In this document: positions 1-7,819 of the stretch, piece by piece | Layout: each line of letters begins with the position of its first letter | Position numbering within the stretch: the first letter of the stretch is position 1 | Source of the DNA: JADLHS01 sp039806955 | GTDB taxonomy: Bacteria; Verrucomicrobiota; Verrucomicrobiia; Limisphaerales; JADLHS01 | Reading direction: 5' to 3' | Assembly: GCA_039806955.1 (NCBI GenBank) | Contig: JBDHQI010000006.1 | Coordinates: 86,734 to 150,733 of the forward strand | DNA: 64,000 nt | The notes under the pieces: generated by a model | What the model was told of the DNA's origin: nothing | The model's input: only the letters and a program-made list of their open reading frames with translations | The model's database searches: none | Made by a program: the position numbers and the translations under genes

Positions 1-96
1 TGCGGACCAGTGCGGCTTCAATCCCCAGCGATTCAGCGCGTACGCGCCGCAACCCAATAAAAAGAGCGGGTCCGCCAGATAACGGAACGAGCGCAT
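1..96 (-). CDS. partial membrane protein, N-terminus only (runs off left edge)
   Basis: The reverse strand opens with an ATG at 94-96 and stays open to the window edge, giving about 32 residues that begin MRSFRYLADPLFLLGCGAY. The segment is basic and then hydrophobic, as expected for the first membrane helix of an inner-membrane protein. I do not recognise the family from this fragment. A 24-residue hydrophobic reading frame (98-172) ends one base before this ATG, so the two may be coupled or may be parts of one frameshifted gene. The call rests on the coding-like composition only. Confidence 0.45.
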   Translation of the reverse strand, partial: MRSFRYLADPLFLLGCGAYALNRWGLKPHWSA

Positions 97-97
97 T

Positions 98-172
98 CTA
101 AAGCGCGTAGATGGTGGCGGCAAAAGCGACGGCAATCGTGAGTTTCAACAGAATGATTTTGAACATGGACAT
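98..172 (-). CDS. tiny hydrophobic peptide upstream of the edge gene
   Basis: A 24-codon frame starts at ATG 170-172 (second ATG at 165-167) and reads MSMFKIILLKLTIAVAFAAT then IYAL and a TAG. It looks like a single membrane helix or a signal peptide. Its stop lies one base upstream of the start of the next gene, which suggests translational coupling or a leader peptide. It is too short to classify, and it could equally be the displaced signal sequence of a frameshifted gene. The 296 bases between it and the hydrolase stop at 469 contain nothing I can identify. Confidence 0.25.
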   Translation of the reverse strand: MSMFKIILLKLTIAVAFAATIYAL

Positions 173-468
173 AAAATAGAATCGGTGAGTGAAGCGGGAA
201 CGTGCCGGTGGTGTCAGGTGAAAACCAGGGTTGGTTGGTGGCGGAGAGGGGTGGGGTGGCGCAGTCGCGCGTTAATCCTGGATGGATGTTCCTTGGGGAC
301 AAGTTGCCATCTGGAAGATTGAATCAACCTGAATTGGCGACAGCGATGAAAAGACATGATAGCCATTATTTCAAGAGCCTTGGTTTTGCCGGGCCAGCCA
401 CCGACCGGTGATACCGCAGAAAGACAGTGGAAAATTCAGGGAATGTTTGTCGAGGCAAAACCTCAGGA

Positions 469-1587
469 CTATAGCGACGGGGTGAGCCACTGTTGGATCA
501 TGGCCTGGGCTGCCTCATCGCAACCGCGCTCGGCTTCCGGTCCGGCAATGTTGGTGGCGGCGATGACGGCAAAATGCTTTTTGGGGGCGAGCCACATGAC
601 CACGTACCAAAATGTGTTGGAGCCTTGATGCGTGAGCGCCACCCCGCCCGCCCAACTCCGACGGGTCACCCCCCAGCCCGCAGCGTAATCGCCGCCCGTC
701 GGCGGCGTATGTAGTCGTTTGAAGGTATTCGATGACAGAATACCGCCACCATTCTCGCCGTCGAGATGCGCGATGACGAACCGGGCCAAATCATCAAGTG
801 AACAATGAACCGTGCCCGCGGGACCCAGCGCAGGTGGATTGTCCTCCTGGTTGGGGTGGACGCCATCGGCATTACGGAAATGCCCCCAAGGTTGACTTAC
901 CTGACCCACGGCCCCCGGTGCGCCAAAACCTGCCGTGTCCAGGTGCAGTGGGCGAAATAGTTTTTCGGTGATGAGTTGTTCCCAAGGTTGGCCCGTCAAC
1001 TTTTCCAGCATGGCTCCGGCGACCACGTAACCCTGGTTGGAATAAATCATTTTCGTTCCGGGGGCCGCCTCGGGTTTCTGCTGCAGGACCGCCCGAAGAA
1101 AGTCCCGGCGCTGTTGGGGGAGTGGCTGGCGCGACGTGCGGAGTGCCGCCCAAGCCGCCGCCGGGGGCCGGGTGGAGAGCCCGGCGCGATGTTGCAGTAA
1201 TTGTTCGATGGTGACGGGTTCGTACGCTGCATTGATCTGGTCGCGAAGTTCGGGAAAAATTTCCGCGATGGTGCTGTCCCAGCGTAAAGTGCCTTGCTCA
1301 ACAAACACCGCTACCAACGTGGCCGTCATGGATTTTGTGCAGGAGCCGATGTGGAAAAGATCCTGCGTAGTGATTGGAGTCGGATCGTCAATTTTGCGGA
1401 GGCCCACTGCGGTGCGGTCGCAAATCAGACCATCCTTGACGACGACTATGGCCAGCGCCGGCAGATGGCGGGCGGCGCGAATCTTGAGCAAAGCCGCCTC
1501 GGAAGAATTCGTTGCAGTTGGTTGCGCCGAGGCAATCGGAAAACTCCATCCCCAAAGACTCAGGAGCAGGACGATCACGCGCAGCAT
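469..1587 (-). CDS. serine hydrolase, beta-lactamase / class C esterase fold, exported
   Basis: The family comprises penicillin-binding-protein-like hydrolases acting on peptides, beta-lactams or esters in the periplasm. The start at 1585-1587 is chosen because it gives a clean signal peptide (MLRVIVLLLSLWGWSF, cleavage near residue 22); an in-frame start 207 bases upstream only adds a non-signal leader. The catalytic S-x-x-K motif is visible as S82-C-T-K85, the second-box tyrosine as Y182-S-N184, and a late H-Q-G motif replaces the usual K-T-G. Length, 372 residues, suits the family. It faces a divergent metallophosphoesterase gene across about 235 bases. True substrate cannot be inferred; a beta-lactam resistance role is not indicated. 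Confidence 0.85.
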   Translation of the reverse strand: MLRVIVLLLSLWGWSFPIASAQPTATNSSEAALLKIRAARHLPALAIVVVKDGLICDRTAVGLRKIDDPTPITTQDLFHIGSCTKSMTATLVAVFVEQGTLRWDSTIAEIFPELRDQINAAYEPVTIEQLLQHRAGLSTRPPAAAWAALRTSRQPLPQQRRDFLRAVLQQKPEAAPGTKMIYSNQGYVVAGAMLEKLTGQPWEQLITEKLFRPLHLDTAGFGAPGAVGQVSQPWGHFRNADGVHPNQEDNPPALGPAGTVHCSLDDLARFVIAHLDGENGGGILSSNTFKRLHTPPTGGDYAAGWGVTRRSWAGGVALTHQGSNTFWYVVMWLAPKKHFAVIAATNIAGPEAERGCDEAAQAMIQQWLTPSL

Positions 1588-1822
1588 GTCCGCAAAATAG
1601 GGGTCCGATGAGCTGGTGACAACTTTTCCTGCAAGCCTTGTGGCGCTCTTGCTGGGGCGGCTGGTTTGCGGTGGCTTGAGCACAGGGCGTCCGCTGGTTG
1701 TCGCGGGAATGATGGTTGCAACGGATTTTCCGCAAGCGGATGCTTTTGGGAGAGGTCTCGAAAACTGCGCCGGGATGGCGGGAAGTTTTGACATTGCGCG
1801 GCGGCATCGAGAAACTGATCAC

Positions 1823-3022
1823 ATGCGACTCACCCATATGATTTCTCTGATTGCCGCGCTCGCTGCGATCTTCGTTCCAGGACGCAGCATCGGCGCGCCT
1901 TTCGATCCGCCTGCGTTGTACCTGCAATGGCAACGCGATCCCACCACGACCATGACGATTCACTGGCACACGGTGGGCGAAGCCAAATCCGGGCTACTGC
2001 ATCGGCCCGTGGGCGGTGCGGCCTGGCAGGCCGCTGCGGGCACGGCGCAACCGTTCGTTGGTACCGACCGCTGGGTGCATACGGTGGAACTGACGCAGTT
2101 GCGACCGGCCACGGATTACGAGTTTTGCTTCAGTCCGGAGGAGAAGGTTTTCAAATTCCGGACGATGCCGCAGGATTTGAGGCAGCCGGTGCGTTTTGTT
2201 ACCGGCGGCGATGTTTATCACGAATACAAATGGATGGACCTGATGTACGGCCTGGCGGGGCGTCTCGATCCGGCATTTGTCGTGTTGGGCGGTGATCTGG
2301 CCTACGCGCATGGCGGGACGAATGAGGAACGGATTACGCGCTGGTTCGATTATTTCGCGGCCTGGAAAACCAACGCCATTGCGCCGGACGGCCGCATCAT
2401 TCCGATGCTGGTCACGATTGGCAACCATGAGGTCAAGGGATCGGCCGGCCAGCCCCCAGAAAACGCCCGCAGCTTTTACACCTTGTTCGCCGCGCCCGGG
2501 GCGCAGGGGTATGCGTGTCTCGATTTCGGCAAGTATCTCAGCCTGGTGTTGCTCGACTCGAATCATACGCATCCTATCGTTGGGGCGCAGACCGACTGGT
2601 TGAAGGGGCAGCTCGCGGCGCGCACCTCGATTCCGCATGTCATTCCGTTTTATCACACCCCCGCTTATCCGGGATACCGGAGCGAGACGGGCAGTCATGC
2701 CGAACAGATCCGGGCCAACTGGTGTCCGCTCTTTGATCAGTATGGCGTCAAGCTGGTGTTTGAGAATCACGACCACTGCTTCAAACGCACCCACCCGATC
2801 CGTGGTGGAAACCTTGATCCGACCGGTACAGTCTATCTGGGCGATGGGGCGTGGGGCGTGAATTTGCGCACCCCCGATCCCGGCAAACCGAAATGGTACA
2901 TTGCGCAAAGCGGACCAATCCGGCATCTCTACCTCGTGACCCTTTATCCCGAGGCGCGCCATGTGCTGGCCTTCAACGAAGCGGGCCAGATTTTTGACGA
3001 AGTGTATCAGCAGCTCGACTGA
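1823..3022 (+). CDS. purple acid phosphatase-like metallophosphoesterase, exported
   Basis: Predicted binuclear-metal phosphatase acting outside the cytoplasm. The protein (399 residues from ATG 1823) begins with a signal peptide ending near GAP (residue 25), followed by a fibronectin-III-like purple acid phosphatase N-domain (about 28-118) and the catalytic domain. Metal-ligand motifs are visible in order: GGD at 128-130, GGDLAY with D158, GNHE at 200-203, H278 in FYHTP, and H316/H318 in ENHDHCF. This spacing fits the PAP/calcineurin superfamily. A longer in-frame start at 1616 overlaps the upstream divergent gene's promoter and lacks a signal-like leader, so it is rejected. It probably releases phosphate from organic esters. 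Confidence 0.9.
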   Translation: MRLTHMISLIAALAAIFVPGRSIGAPFDPPALYLQWQRDPTTTMTIHWHTVGEAKSGLLHRPVGGAAWQAAAGTAQPFVGTDRWVHTVELTQLRPATDYEFCFSPEEKVFKFRTMPQDLRQPVRFVTGGDVYHEYKWMDLMYGLAGRLDPAFVVLGGDLAYAHGGTNEERITRWFDYFAAWKTNAIAPDGRIIPMLVTIGNHEVKGSAGQPPENARSFYTLFAAPGAQGYACLDFGKYLSLVLLDSNHTHPIVGAQTDWLKGQLAARTSIPHVIPFYHTPAYPGYRSETGSHAEQIRANWCPLFDQYGVKLVFENHDHCFKRTHPIRGGNLDPTGTVYLGDGAWGVNLRTPDPGKPKWYIAQSGPIRHLYLVTLYPEARHVLAFNEAGQIFDEVYQQLD

Positions 3023-3124
3023 CCGCCGGCGTTCGCGCTGGTCGCTCGTCGGCCAGCGGACGTTCGGCAGCGTGCGCAGGGCGGGCAGGGTCAAGTCCGA
3101 TCAGGGCCATAACCACCTGAGGTC

Positions 3125-3522
3125 ATGCGCGGTTTTGGCTTATATGCTGGTTGGGTCTGCGGGCTTTTGCTCCCCGCGGCTTCGGCCTTTGCGCACCGGC
3201 CCTACGAACGCGTGGCGGGATCTTTCGAGCGCAGCGACGGCGTCTCAATTGCCATCGCGCGTCATTACGTTGATGGCATCATGGGGAGGGATCCGGTCTC
3301 GATTCAGTTTCGCCTGCCGAACGGGCGGGAGATTGTTTGCACGCCGCACACCGGGGATGCCGTTGTGCGGCCGATCACCGGAGGGGTTGAGATTTATATC
3401 AATTCCACGGCAACTAGCTGCCTGTCGCCGGGCGTGTGGAGGTGTTTGACGGGTACACGTTGAGGGCGATTACCGCGGGCCGGAGAGGCCGTTCCGCTGT
3501 GGTTCATTTCACGGACTACTGA
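3125..3522 (+). pseudogene. small exported protein with a frameshift near 3415-3430
   Basis: From ATG 3125 a signal peptide (MRGFGLYAGWVCGLLLPAAS, ending at AFA) leads into a soluble segment reading to a TGA at 3461-3463 (112 residues). Around 3415 the sensible coding text moves to another frame, where LPVAGRVEVFDGYTLRAIT follows directly and ends at a TGA at 3520-3522. Joining the two by one extra base near 3415-3430 gives about 132 residues with no loss of sense. I do not recognise the family. It may be a decayed gene or a sequence error. The same second frame continues after the TGA into the membrane protein that follows. Confidence 0.5.
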
Positions 3523-3531
3523 CTGCGTTAC

Positions 3532-3795
3532 TTGATCTTTAGCGCGGGTTGGCTCCCGGGGATCAGTCTGCAGATTTCCACCCGCGGCGTGCCCGCTGCC
3601 GGCTGGCGGAGAATGTTGCGCGCCGCAGGCGCGGTCGCCATCGGCATTCTGAATTTCATTTTGATCTACGATTTGATGGTTTTTGAACCCATCTCGCCGC
3701 TGGTTGTGGCTGCCGTCTGCGCCGCTGTCTTGTGGGTGGTGGCACGGTACTGGAAAAAGTGGCGTCGTCATGGGGCCGGGCATCCGGAGATTTGA
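3532..3795 (+). CDS. small membrane protein, two predicted helices
   Basis: An open frame from TTG 3532 encodes 87 residues with two hydrophobic stretches (about residues 30-48, GAVAIGILNFILIYDLMVF, and 54-72, centred on VVAAVCAAVLWVVA) and a basic C-terminus with a WKKWRRH patch. Function is unknown. It lies in the same frame as the tail of the preceding frameshifted secreted gene, separated by one TGA, so it may be the C-terminal part of one decayed membrane-anchored protein and not an independent gene. No good ribosome-binding site decides the start. Confidence 0.35.
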   Translation: MIFSAGWLPGISLQISTRGVPAAGWRRMLRAAGAVAIGILNFILIYDLMVFEPISPLVVAAVCAAVLWVVARYWKKWRRHGAGHPEI

Positions 3796-3904
3796 GCGCC
3801 GGCAGTGCGGGGCCGGGAGATCGTCCGCCTTCGCATGGTTTATTCTGATGCCCCATCAGGATTTTCAATTTCTCCTTTGTTTTGTGCTGGAATAGCCTCT
3901 CCGC

Positions 3905-6900
3905 ATGACAGACGACAATTCCCGGCGGGGTGCGCTCGGTGCCGCGACCGCTGCGGCCCGCAGCCAATCCGGATTCTGGGCGCTCATCGCCACACAATTT
4001 CAGGGCGCGTTCAGTGATAACGTGCTCAAAACCCTGGTCATCTTCATGATGCTCGGGGCCGGGCTGACGATGGCGGAGAAACACCGGCTCGGCGAATTGG
4101 TTGGCGCGCTTTTCTCGTTGCCATTCATTTTGTTCTCGATGGCGGGCGGCTTTCTGGCGGATCGCTACAGCAAGCGCCACATCATGATCGGGGTCAAAAT
4201 TTTTGAAGTGGTAGTGATGTTGCTGGCGTTGGCCGGCTTCTTTTTCACCAGTCTGCCGGTGCTGCTTGCCTGCGTGTTTTTGATGGGAACGCACAGCGCG
4301 TTTTTCGGTCCCTCGAAATATGGGGCGCTGCCGGAATTGTTGCCGGAGCGGAAGTTGTCCTGGGGCAACGGCATTTTGGAACTGGGCACGTTTCTGGCCA
4401 TCATTCTGGGCACGGTGACGGCGGCGTTGCTGGCGGAACATTTCCGCGGCCAACACCTTTGGTCGGGCACCATTCTGGTGGCGTTGGCACTGGTGGGTTT
4501 GGTGACCAGTCTCGGCGTCACGCGCGTTCCCGCCGCCAACCCGGCCAAAGTCTTCAAACTTAATCTGCTCAAGGAACTGTTCACCAGTTTGCAGCAAGCG
4601 CGCGGGGACCGGTTGCTCAAGCTGGCGTTGCTGGGCAACACCTACTTTTTCTTTCTCGGCGCACTGCTGCAATTGAACCTGTTTTATTTTGGCGCGGAGG
4701 TGTTGGGCGTTTCCGAAACCAAGATCGGATTGTTGAACGTGGCGCTGGCCATCGGCATCGGGATCGGCAGCGTGACGGCGGGCTACCTTTCGGGCGGCAA
4801 GATTGAATACGGTTTGGTGCCGCTGGGGGCGTTGGGAATGTCCGTGACCTGCCTCGCGTTGCTCTTGGAAAGCCTGAGCCTTCCGGGCGTGCTGGCGGTG
4901 TTGGCCGGGCTGGGATTCTTCGGCGGCTTCTTCATCGTGCCGGTCACGGCGCTGTTGCAGCACCGGCCCGACAGCCGGCGCCGGGGCGAATTATTGGCGG
5001 CGGCCAATTTACTCTCCTTTATCGGCGTATTTGCGGCTTCGGCGGCGCATTACGCGCTCACCAGTTGGTTGCAATTAACGCCGCGCGGCATTTTTTTCGC
5101 GGGCGGAGTCATGACGCTGATCGGCGCCGGCCTGTCCTTCTGGCTGCTGCCGGATGCGTTCCTGCGGTTCCTCCTGTGGATGATTACGCACACGCTTTAT
5201 CAGATCAAAGTTTTGGGGCGCGAAAATATCCCGTCGAAAGGTGGCGCCTTGTTTGTCTGCAACCACCTCTCCTTGGCGGATGCCGTGTTGTTGCAGGCGG
5301 CGGTGGATCGTCCAATCCGGTTCATCATGCTCAAGGCCATGTATGAGAAGGGCATCATCGGGTGGTGGGCGAGAACCACCGGCGCGATCCCCATTTCCTC
5401 GGAGCTGCGACCGCGCGAAATGATTCATTCACTCCAGACCGCGAGCGCGGCGCTCAAGAACGGCGAAGTGGTCTGCATTTTTGCCGAAGGGCAGATTACG
5501 CGCATCGGTCAGATGTTACCGTTCCGACGCGGATTTGAACGCATCATGAAAGGCGTGGACGCGCCGATCATTCCAGTGGGACTGGATGGCGTTTGGGGCA
5601 GCATCTTCAGTTTCGATCGGCGGCAGTTTCTCTGGAAAATCCCGCAGCGCATTCCGTATCCGATCACCGTTAATTTCGGTCCGGCACTGCCACCCACGAC
5701 TTCGGCGGTTGCCGTCCGCCAAACCGTTCAAGAACTGCTGGCCACGGCCTGGGAGCAACGGCGGCGCCGCCTGCGGCCGCTGCATCATTCGTTTGCGATC
5801 AGCGCGCGACGCCATCCCCGCCGCTTCGCCATGGTGGATGCACAGAACCGGGCGCTGACGTTCAACGACGCCCTGACGCGCAGCCTTTTGCTTGCTCGCC
5901 GTCTGCGCCAGATCTGGTCGGGACAGCGCGTGGTCGGGCTGTTATTGCCGCCGAGTGTTGGGGGCGCGCTGGCCAATTGGGCGGCTTTGTTTTGCGGCAA
6001 GGTATCGGTGAATTTGAATTACACATTACCGCCTGAAGCCATCGCCTCGTGCGTGCAACAGTGCCAACTGCAAACCATTCTGACCTCGCGCGCTTTTTTG
6101 GAGAAAGTGCCGTTGCAATTGCCCGGCAAAATTTTGTTCTTGGAAGATGTGATCGGCACGAAGGAGGTCGCCCCGTCGCTGGGTGAAAAAATGGTGGCGC
6201 TGTTCCTGGCGCGTTGTGTGCCGGTTAAATGGCTGGATCGGATTCTGCGCGACCGGAGTTCCGTCGCCGATCGCGCGACGACCAATGCGGAGGCGGCGGC
6301 AACGTCCGATCCGCTGGATCAGTTGGCGACGATTATTTTTTCAAGCGGGAGTACGGGCGCGCCCAAGGGGGTGATGCTGTCGCATTACAACATCGGCTCA
6401 AACATCGCGCAACTTGGCCAAGCCTTCGCATTCGGTCGCAAAGACAAAGCGCTGGGGGTGCTGCCGTTTTTTCACTCATTCGGGTTCACTGGCACTTTGA
6501 TGTTGCCCGGTGTACTTGGCATCGGCGCGGTGTATCACGCCAATCCACTTGACGCCAAAACCATTGGCCATCTCGCGCAGGCACATGAAATCACCTTTCT
6601 GCTGGCGACGCCGACGTTTCTACAAATTTATCTGCGCGGTTGCGCGGCGGAGCAATTGGGGAGCGTGCGTCTGGTTGCCGTTGGCGCGGAGAAACTGTCC
6701 GATCGGCTGGCCACGGCGTTCGAGGATCAATTTGGGGTTCGTCCATTCGAGGCCTACGGCTGTACTGAATGTGCGCCCGCTGTCACCGTGAACACGCCGG
6801 ATTTTCGCGCGGCAGGATTCCGTCAGGTGGGCGCAAAACGCGGCAAGATTGGTCATCCGTTGCCGGGGATCTGCGTGCGGATTGTTGACCCGATGAATCC

Positions 6901-7423
6901 TGATCCCGGATCGCCGGTGGCCTTGGGGCAAAGCGGTTTGCTCCTGGTGCGCGGTCCGAATGTCATGCGCGGCTACCTGGGGCAGCCGGAGCAGACGGCG
7001 GCCGTGTTGCGCGAAGGTTGGTACGTCACGGGTGACATCGCGGCGTTGGATGAGGACGGTTTTCTCCAAATCACGGATCGCCTGAGTCGCTTCAGCAAAA
7101 TTGGCGGAGAAATGGTGCCGCACATCAAAGTCGAGGAAAAGTTGCACGAGCTCGCCGGGATCGCCCATCAAACATTTGTTGTAACCAGTGTCGCCGATGA
7201 AAAGAAAGGCGAACGCTTGGTCGTCTTGCACCGGCTTCCGGACGAGGCCTTGGCGTTGGTGTTGGAAAAACTTGCAGCGAGTGACCTGCCGAATTTATGG
7301 AAACCGAAGGCCGAGGCATTCTTTCCTCTGGCTGCGTTTCCATTATTGGGTACCGGCAAACTGGATTTGCGACAAGTGAAGGTGTTGGCGACACGGTTGG
7401 TGGAATCGTTCAGAGCTGGTTGA
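3905..7423 (+). CDS. aas: MFS lysophospholipid flippase / PlsC acyltransferase / acyl-ACP ligase fusion
   Basis: A 1172-residue fusion of three activities that in enterobacteria are split between LplT and Aas: inward lysophospholipid transport, 2-acyl-glycerophosphoethanolamine acyltransfer and acyl-ACP synthesis at the inner membrane. Residues about 15-425 form an LplT-like major facilitator domain with roughly twelve helices. Residues about 435-635 form the PlsC domain, with NHLSLAD (HX4D) near 452 and FAEGQ near 525. Residues about 650-1172 are an AMP-forming ligase with SSGSTGAPKG near 813, YGCTE, and TGD near 1042. The ATG start follows a short 109-base gap. The gene stands alone and is probably constitutive. 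The same architecture is known in other bacteria, so it is intact and not a novelty. Confidence 0.9.
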   Translation: MTDDNSRRGALGAATAAARSQSGFWALIATQFQGAFSDNVLKTLVIFMMLGAGLTMAEKHRLGELVGALFSLPFILFSMAGGFLADRYSKRHIMIGVKIFEVVVMLLALAGFFFTSLPVLLACVFLMGTHSAFFGPSKYGALPELLPERKLSWGNGILELGTFLAIILGTVTAALLAEHFRGQHLWSGTILVALALVGLVTSLGVTRVPAANPAKVFKLNLLKELFTSLQQARGDRLLKLALLGNTYFFFLGALLQLNLFYFGAEVLGVSETKIGLLNVALAIGIGIGSVTAGYLSGGKIEYGLVPLGALGMSVTCLALLLESLSLPGVLAVLAGLGFFGGFFIVPVTALLQHRPDSRRRGELLAAANLLSFIGVFAASAAHYALTSWLQLTPRGIFFAGGVMTLIGAGLSFWLLPDAFLRFLLWMITHTLYQIKVLGRENIPSKGGALFVCNHLSLADAVLLQAAVDRPIRFIMLKAMYEKGIIGWWARTTGAIPISSELRPREMIHSLQTASAALKNGEVVCIFAEGQITRIGQMLPFRRGFERIMKGVDAPIIPVGLDGVWGSIFSFDRRQFLWKIPQRIPYPITVNFGPALPPTTSAVAVRQTVQELLATAWEQRRRRLRPLHHSFAISARRHPRRFAMVDAQNRALTFNDALTRSLLLARRLRQIWSGQRVVGLLLPPSVGGALANWAALFCGKVSVNLNYTLPPEAIASCVQQCQLQTILTSRAFLEKVPLQLPGKILFLEDVIGTKEVAPSLGEKMVALFLARCVPVKWLDRILRDRSSVADRATTNAEAAATSDPLDQLATIIFSSGSTGAPKGVMLSHYNIGSNIAQLGQAFAFGRKDKALGVLPFFHSFGFTGTLMLPGVLGIGAVYHANPLDAKTIGHLAQAHEITFLLATPTFLQIYLRGCAAEQLGSVRLVAVGAEKLSDRLATAFEDQFGVRPFEAYGCTECAPAVTVNTPDFRAAGFRQVGAKRGKIGHPLPGICVRIVDPMNPDPGSPVALGQSGLLLVRGPNVMRGYLGQPEQTAAVLREGWYVTGDIAALDEDGFLQITDRLSRFSKIGGEMVPHIKVEEKLHELAGIAHQTFVVTSVADEKKGERLVVLHRLPDEALALVLEKLAASDLPNLWKPKAEAFFPLAAFPLLGTGKLDLRQVKVLATRLVESFRAG

Positions 7424-7819
7424 TCGAGCGTTGGGCGACGAAGCTCCATTGCACCGCACCGTGCGGGTACGGCGTTGCGAGGCCTGGTTTGATTGACGTG
7501 GTTTTCATCTCGAGTTTCCGCGAGACCCTTCGCTGTTCGCGCACGACTTGATTCGGTCCGCCTGGTCCCATTTCACAATATTATTCCTGCGAGCCAGCCG
7601 CGTGGTTTGGCGATGGGTTTCGATCTGAAAGCATGCTTTTCCACGGGGGTGAGGAACCCGGCGCAGTACCCAAAATGACGATAAACTTTGGGGACGAATT
7701 TTAGAGAAACTTTTCTCTTGTCTTTAAGTCGGCAGTAAATAAGCTTCGGCGTAGTCCCAATTCGTAATCCGAAAAACGTGTTGGGCGCATCAATAACAAC
7801 CCATTAAGAACCAAAGCGT
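7424..7819. other. 396-base intergenic region
   Basis: No coding frame of convincing composition, no RNA gene and no clear terminator are visible between the ligase fusion and the secreted repeat protein. The last 140 bases become AT-rich (around 7680-7810) and probably carry the promoter of the downstream gene, but I cannot pick a -10/-35 pair with confidence. Confidence 0.4.

Noticed and set aside
469..1587. Antibiotic-resistance beta-lactamase
   Set aside because: Motifs fit the wide class C/esterase superfamily; K-T-G is replaced and nothing in the context supports a resistance role.
3520..3522. Possible selenocysteine recoding of the TGA between the secreted and membrane segments
   Set aside because: No SECIS-like hairpin is evident just after it and a frameshift precedes it, so decay or error is simpler.
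3656..4963. 435-codon antisense frame overlapping the MFS/PlsC fusion
   Set aside because: Composition dominated by Gln/Arg/His and opposite a well-supported gene.
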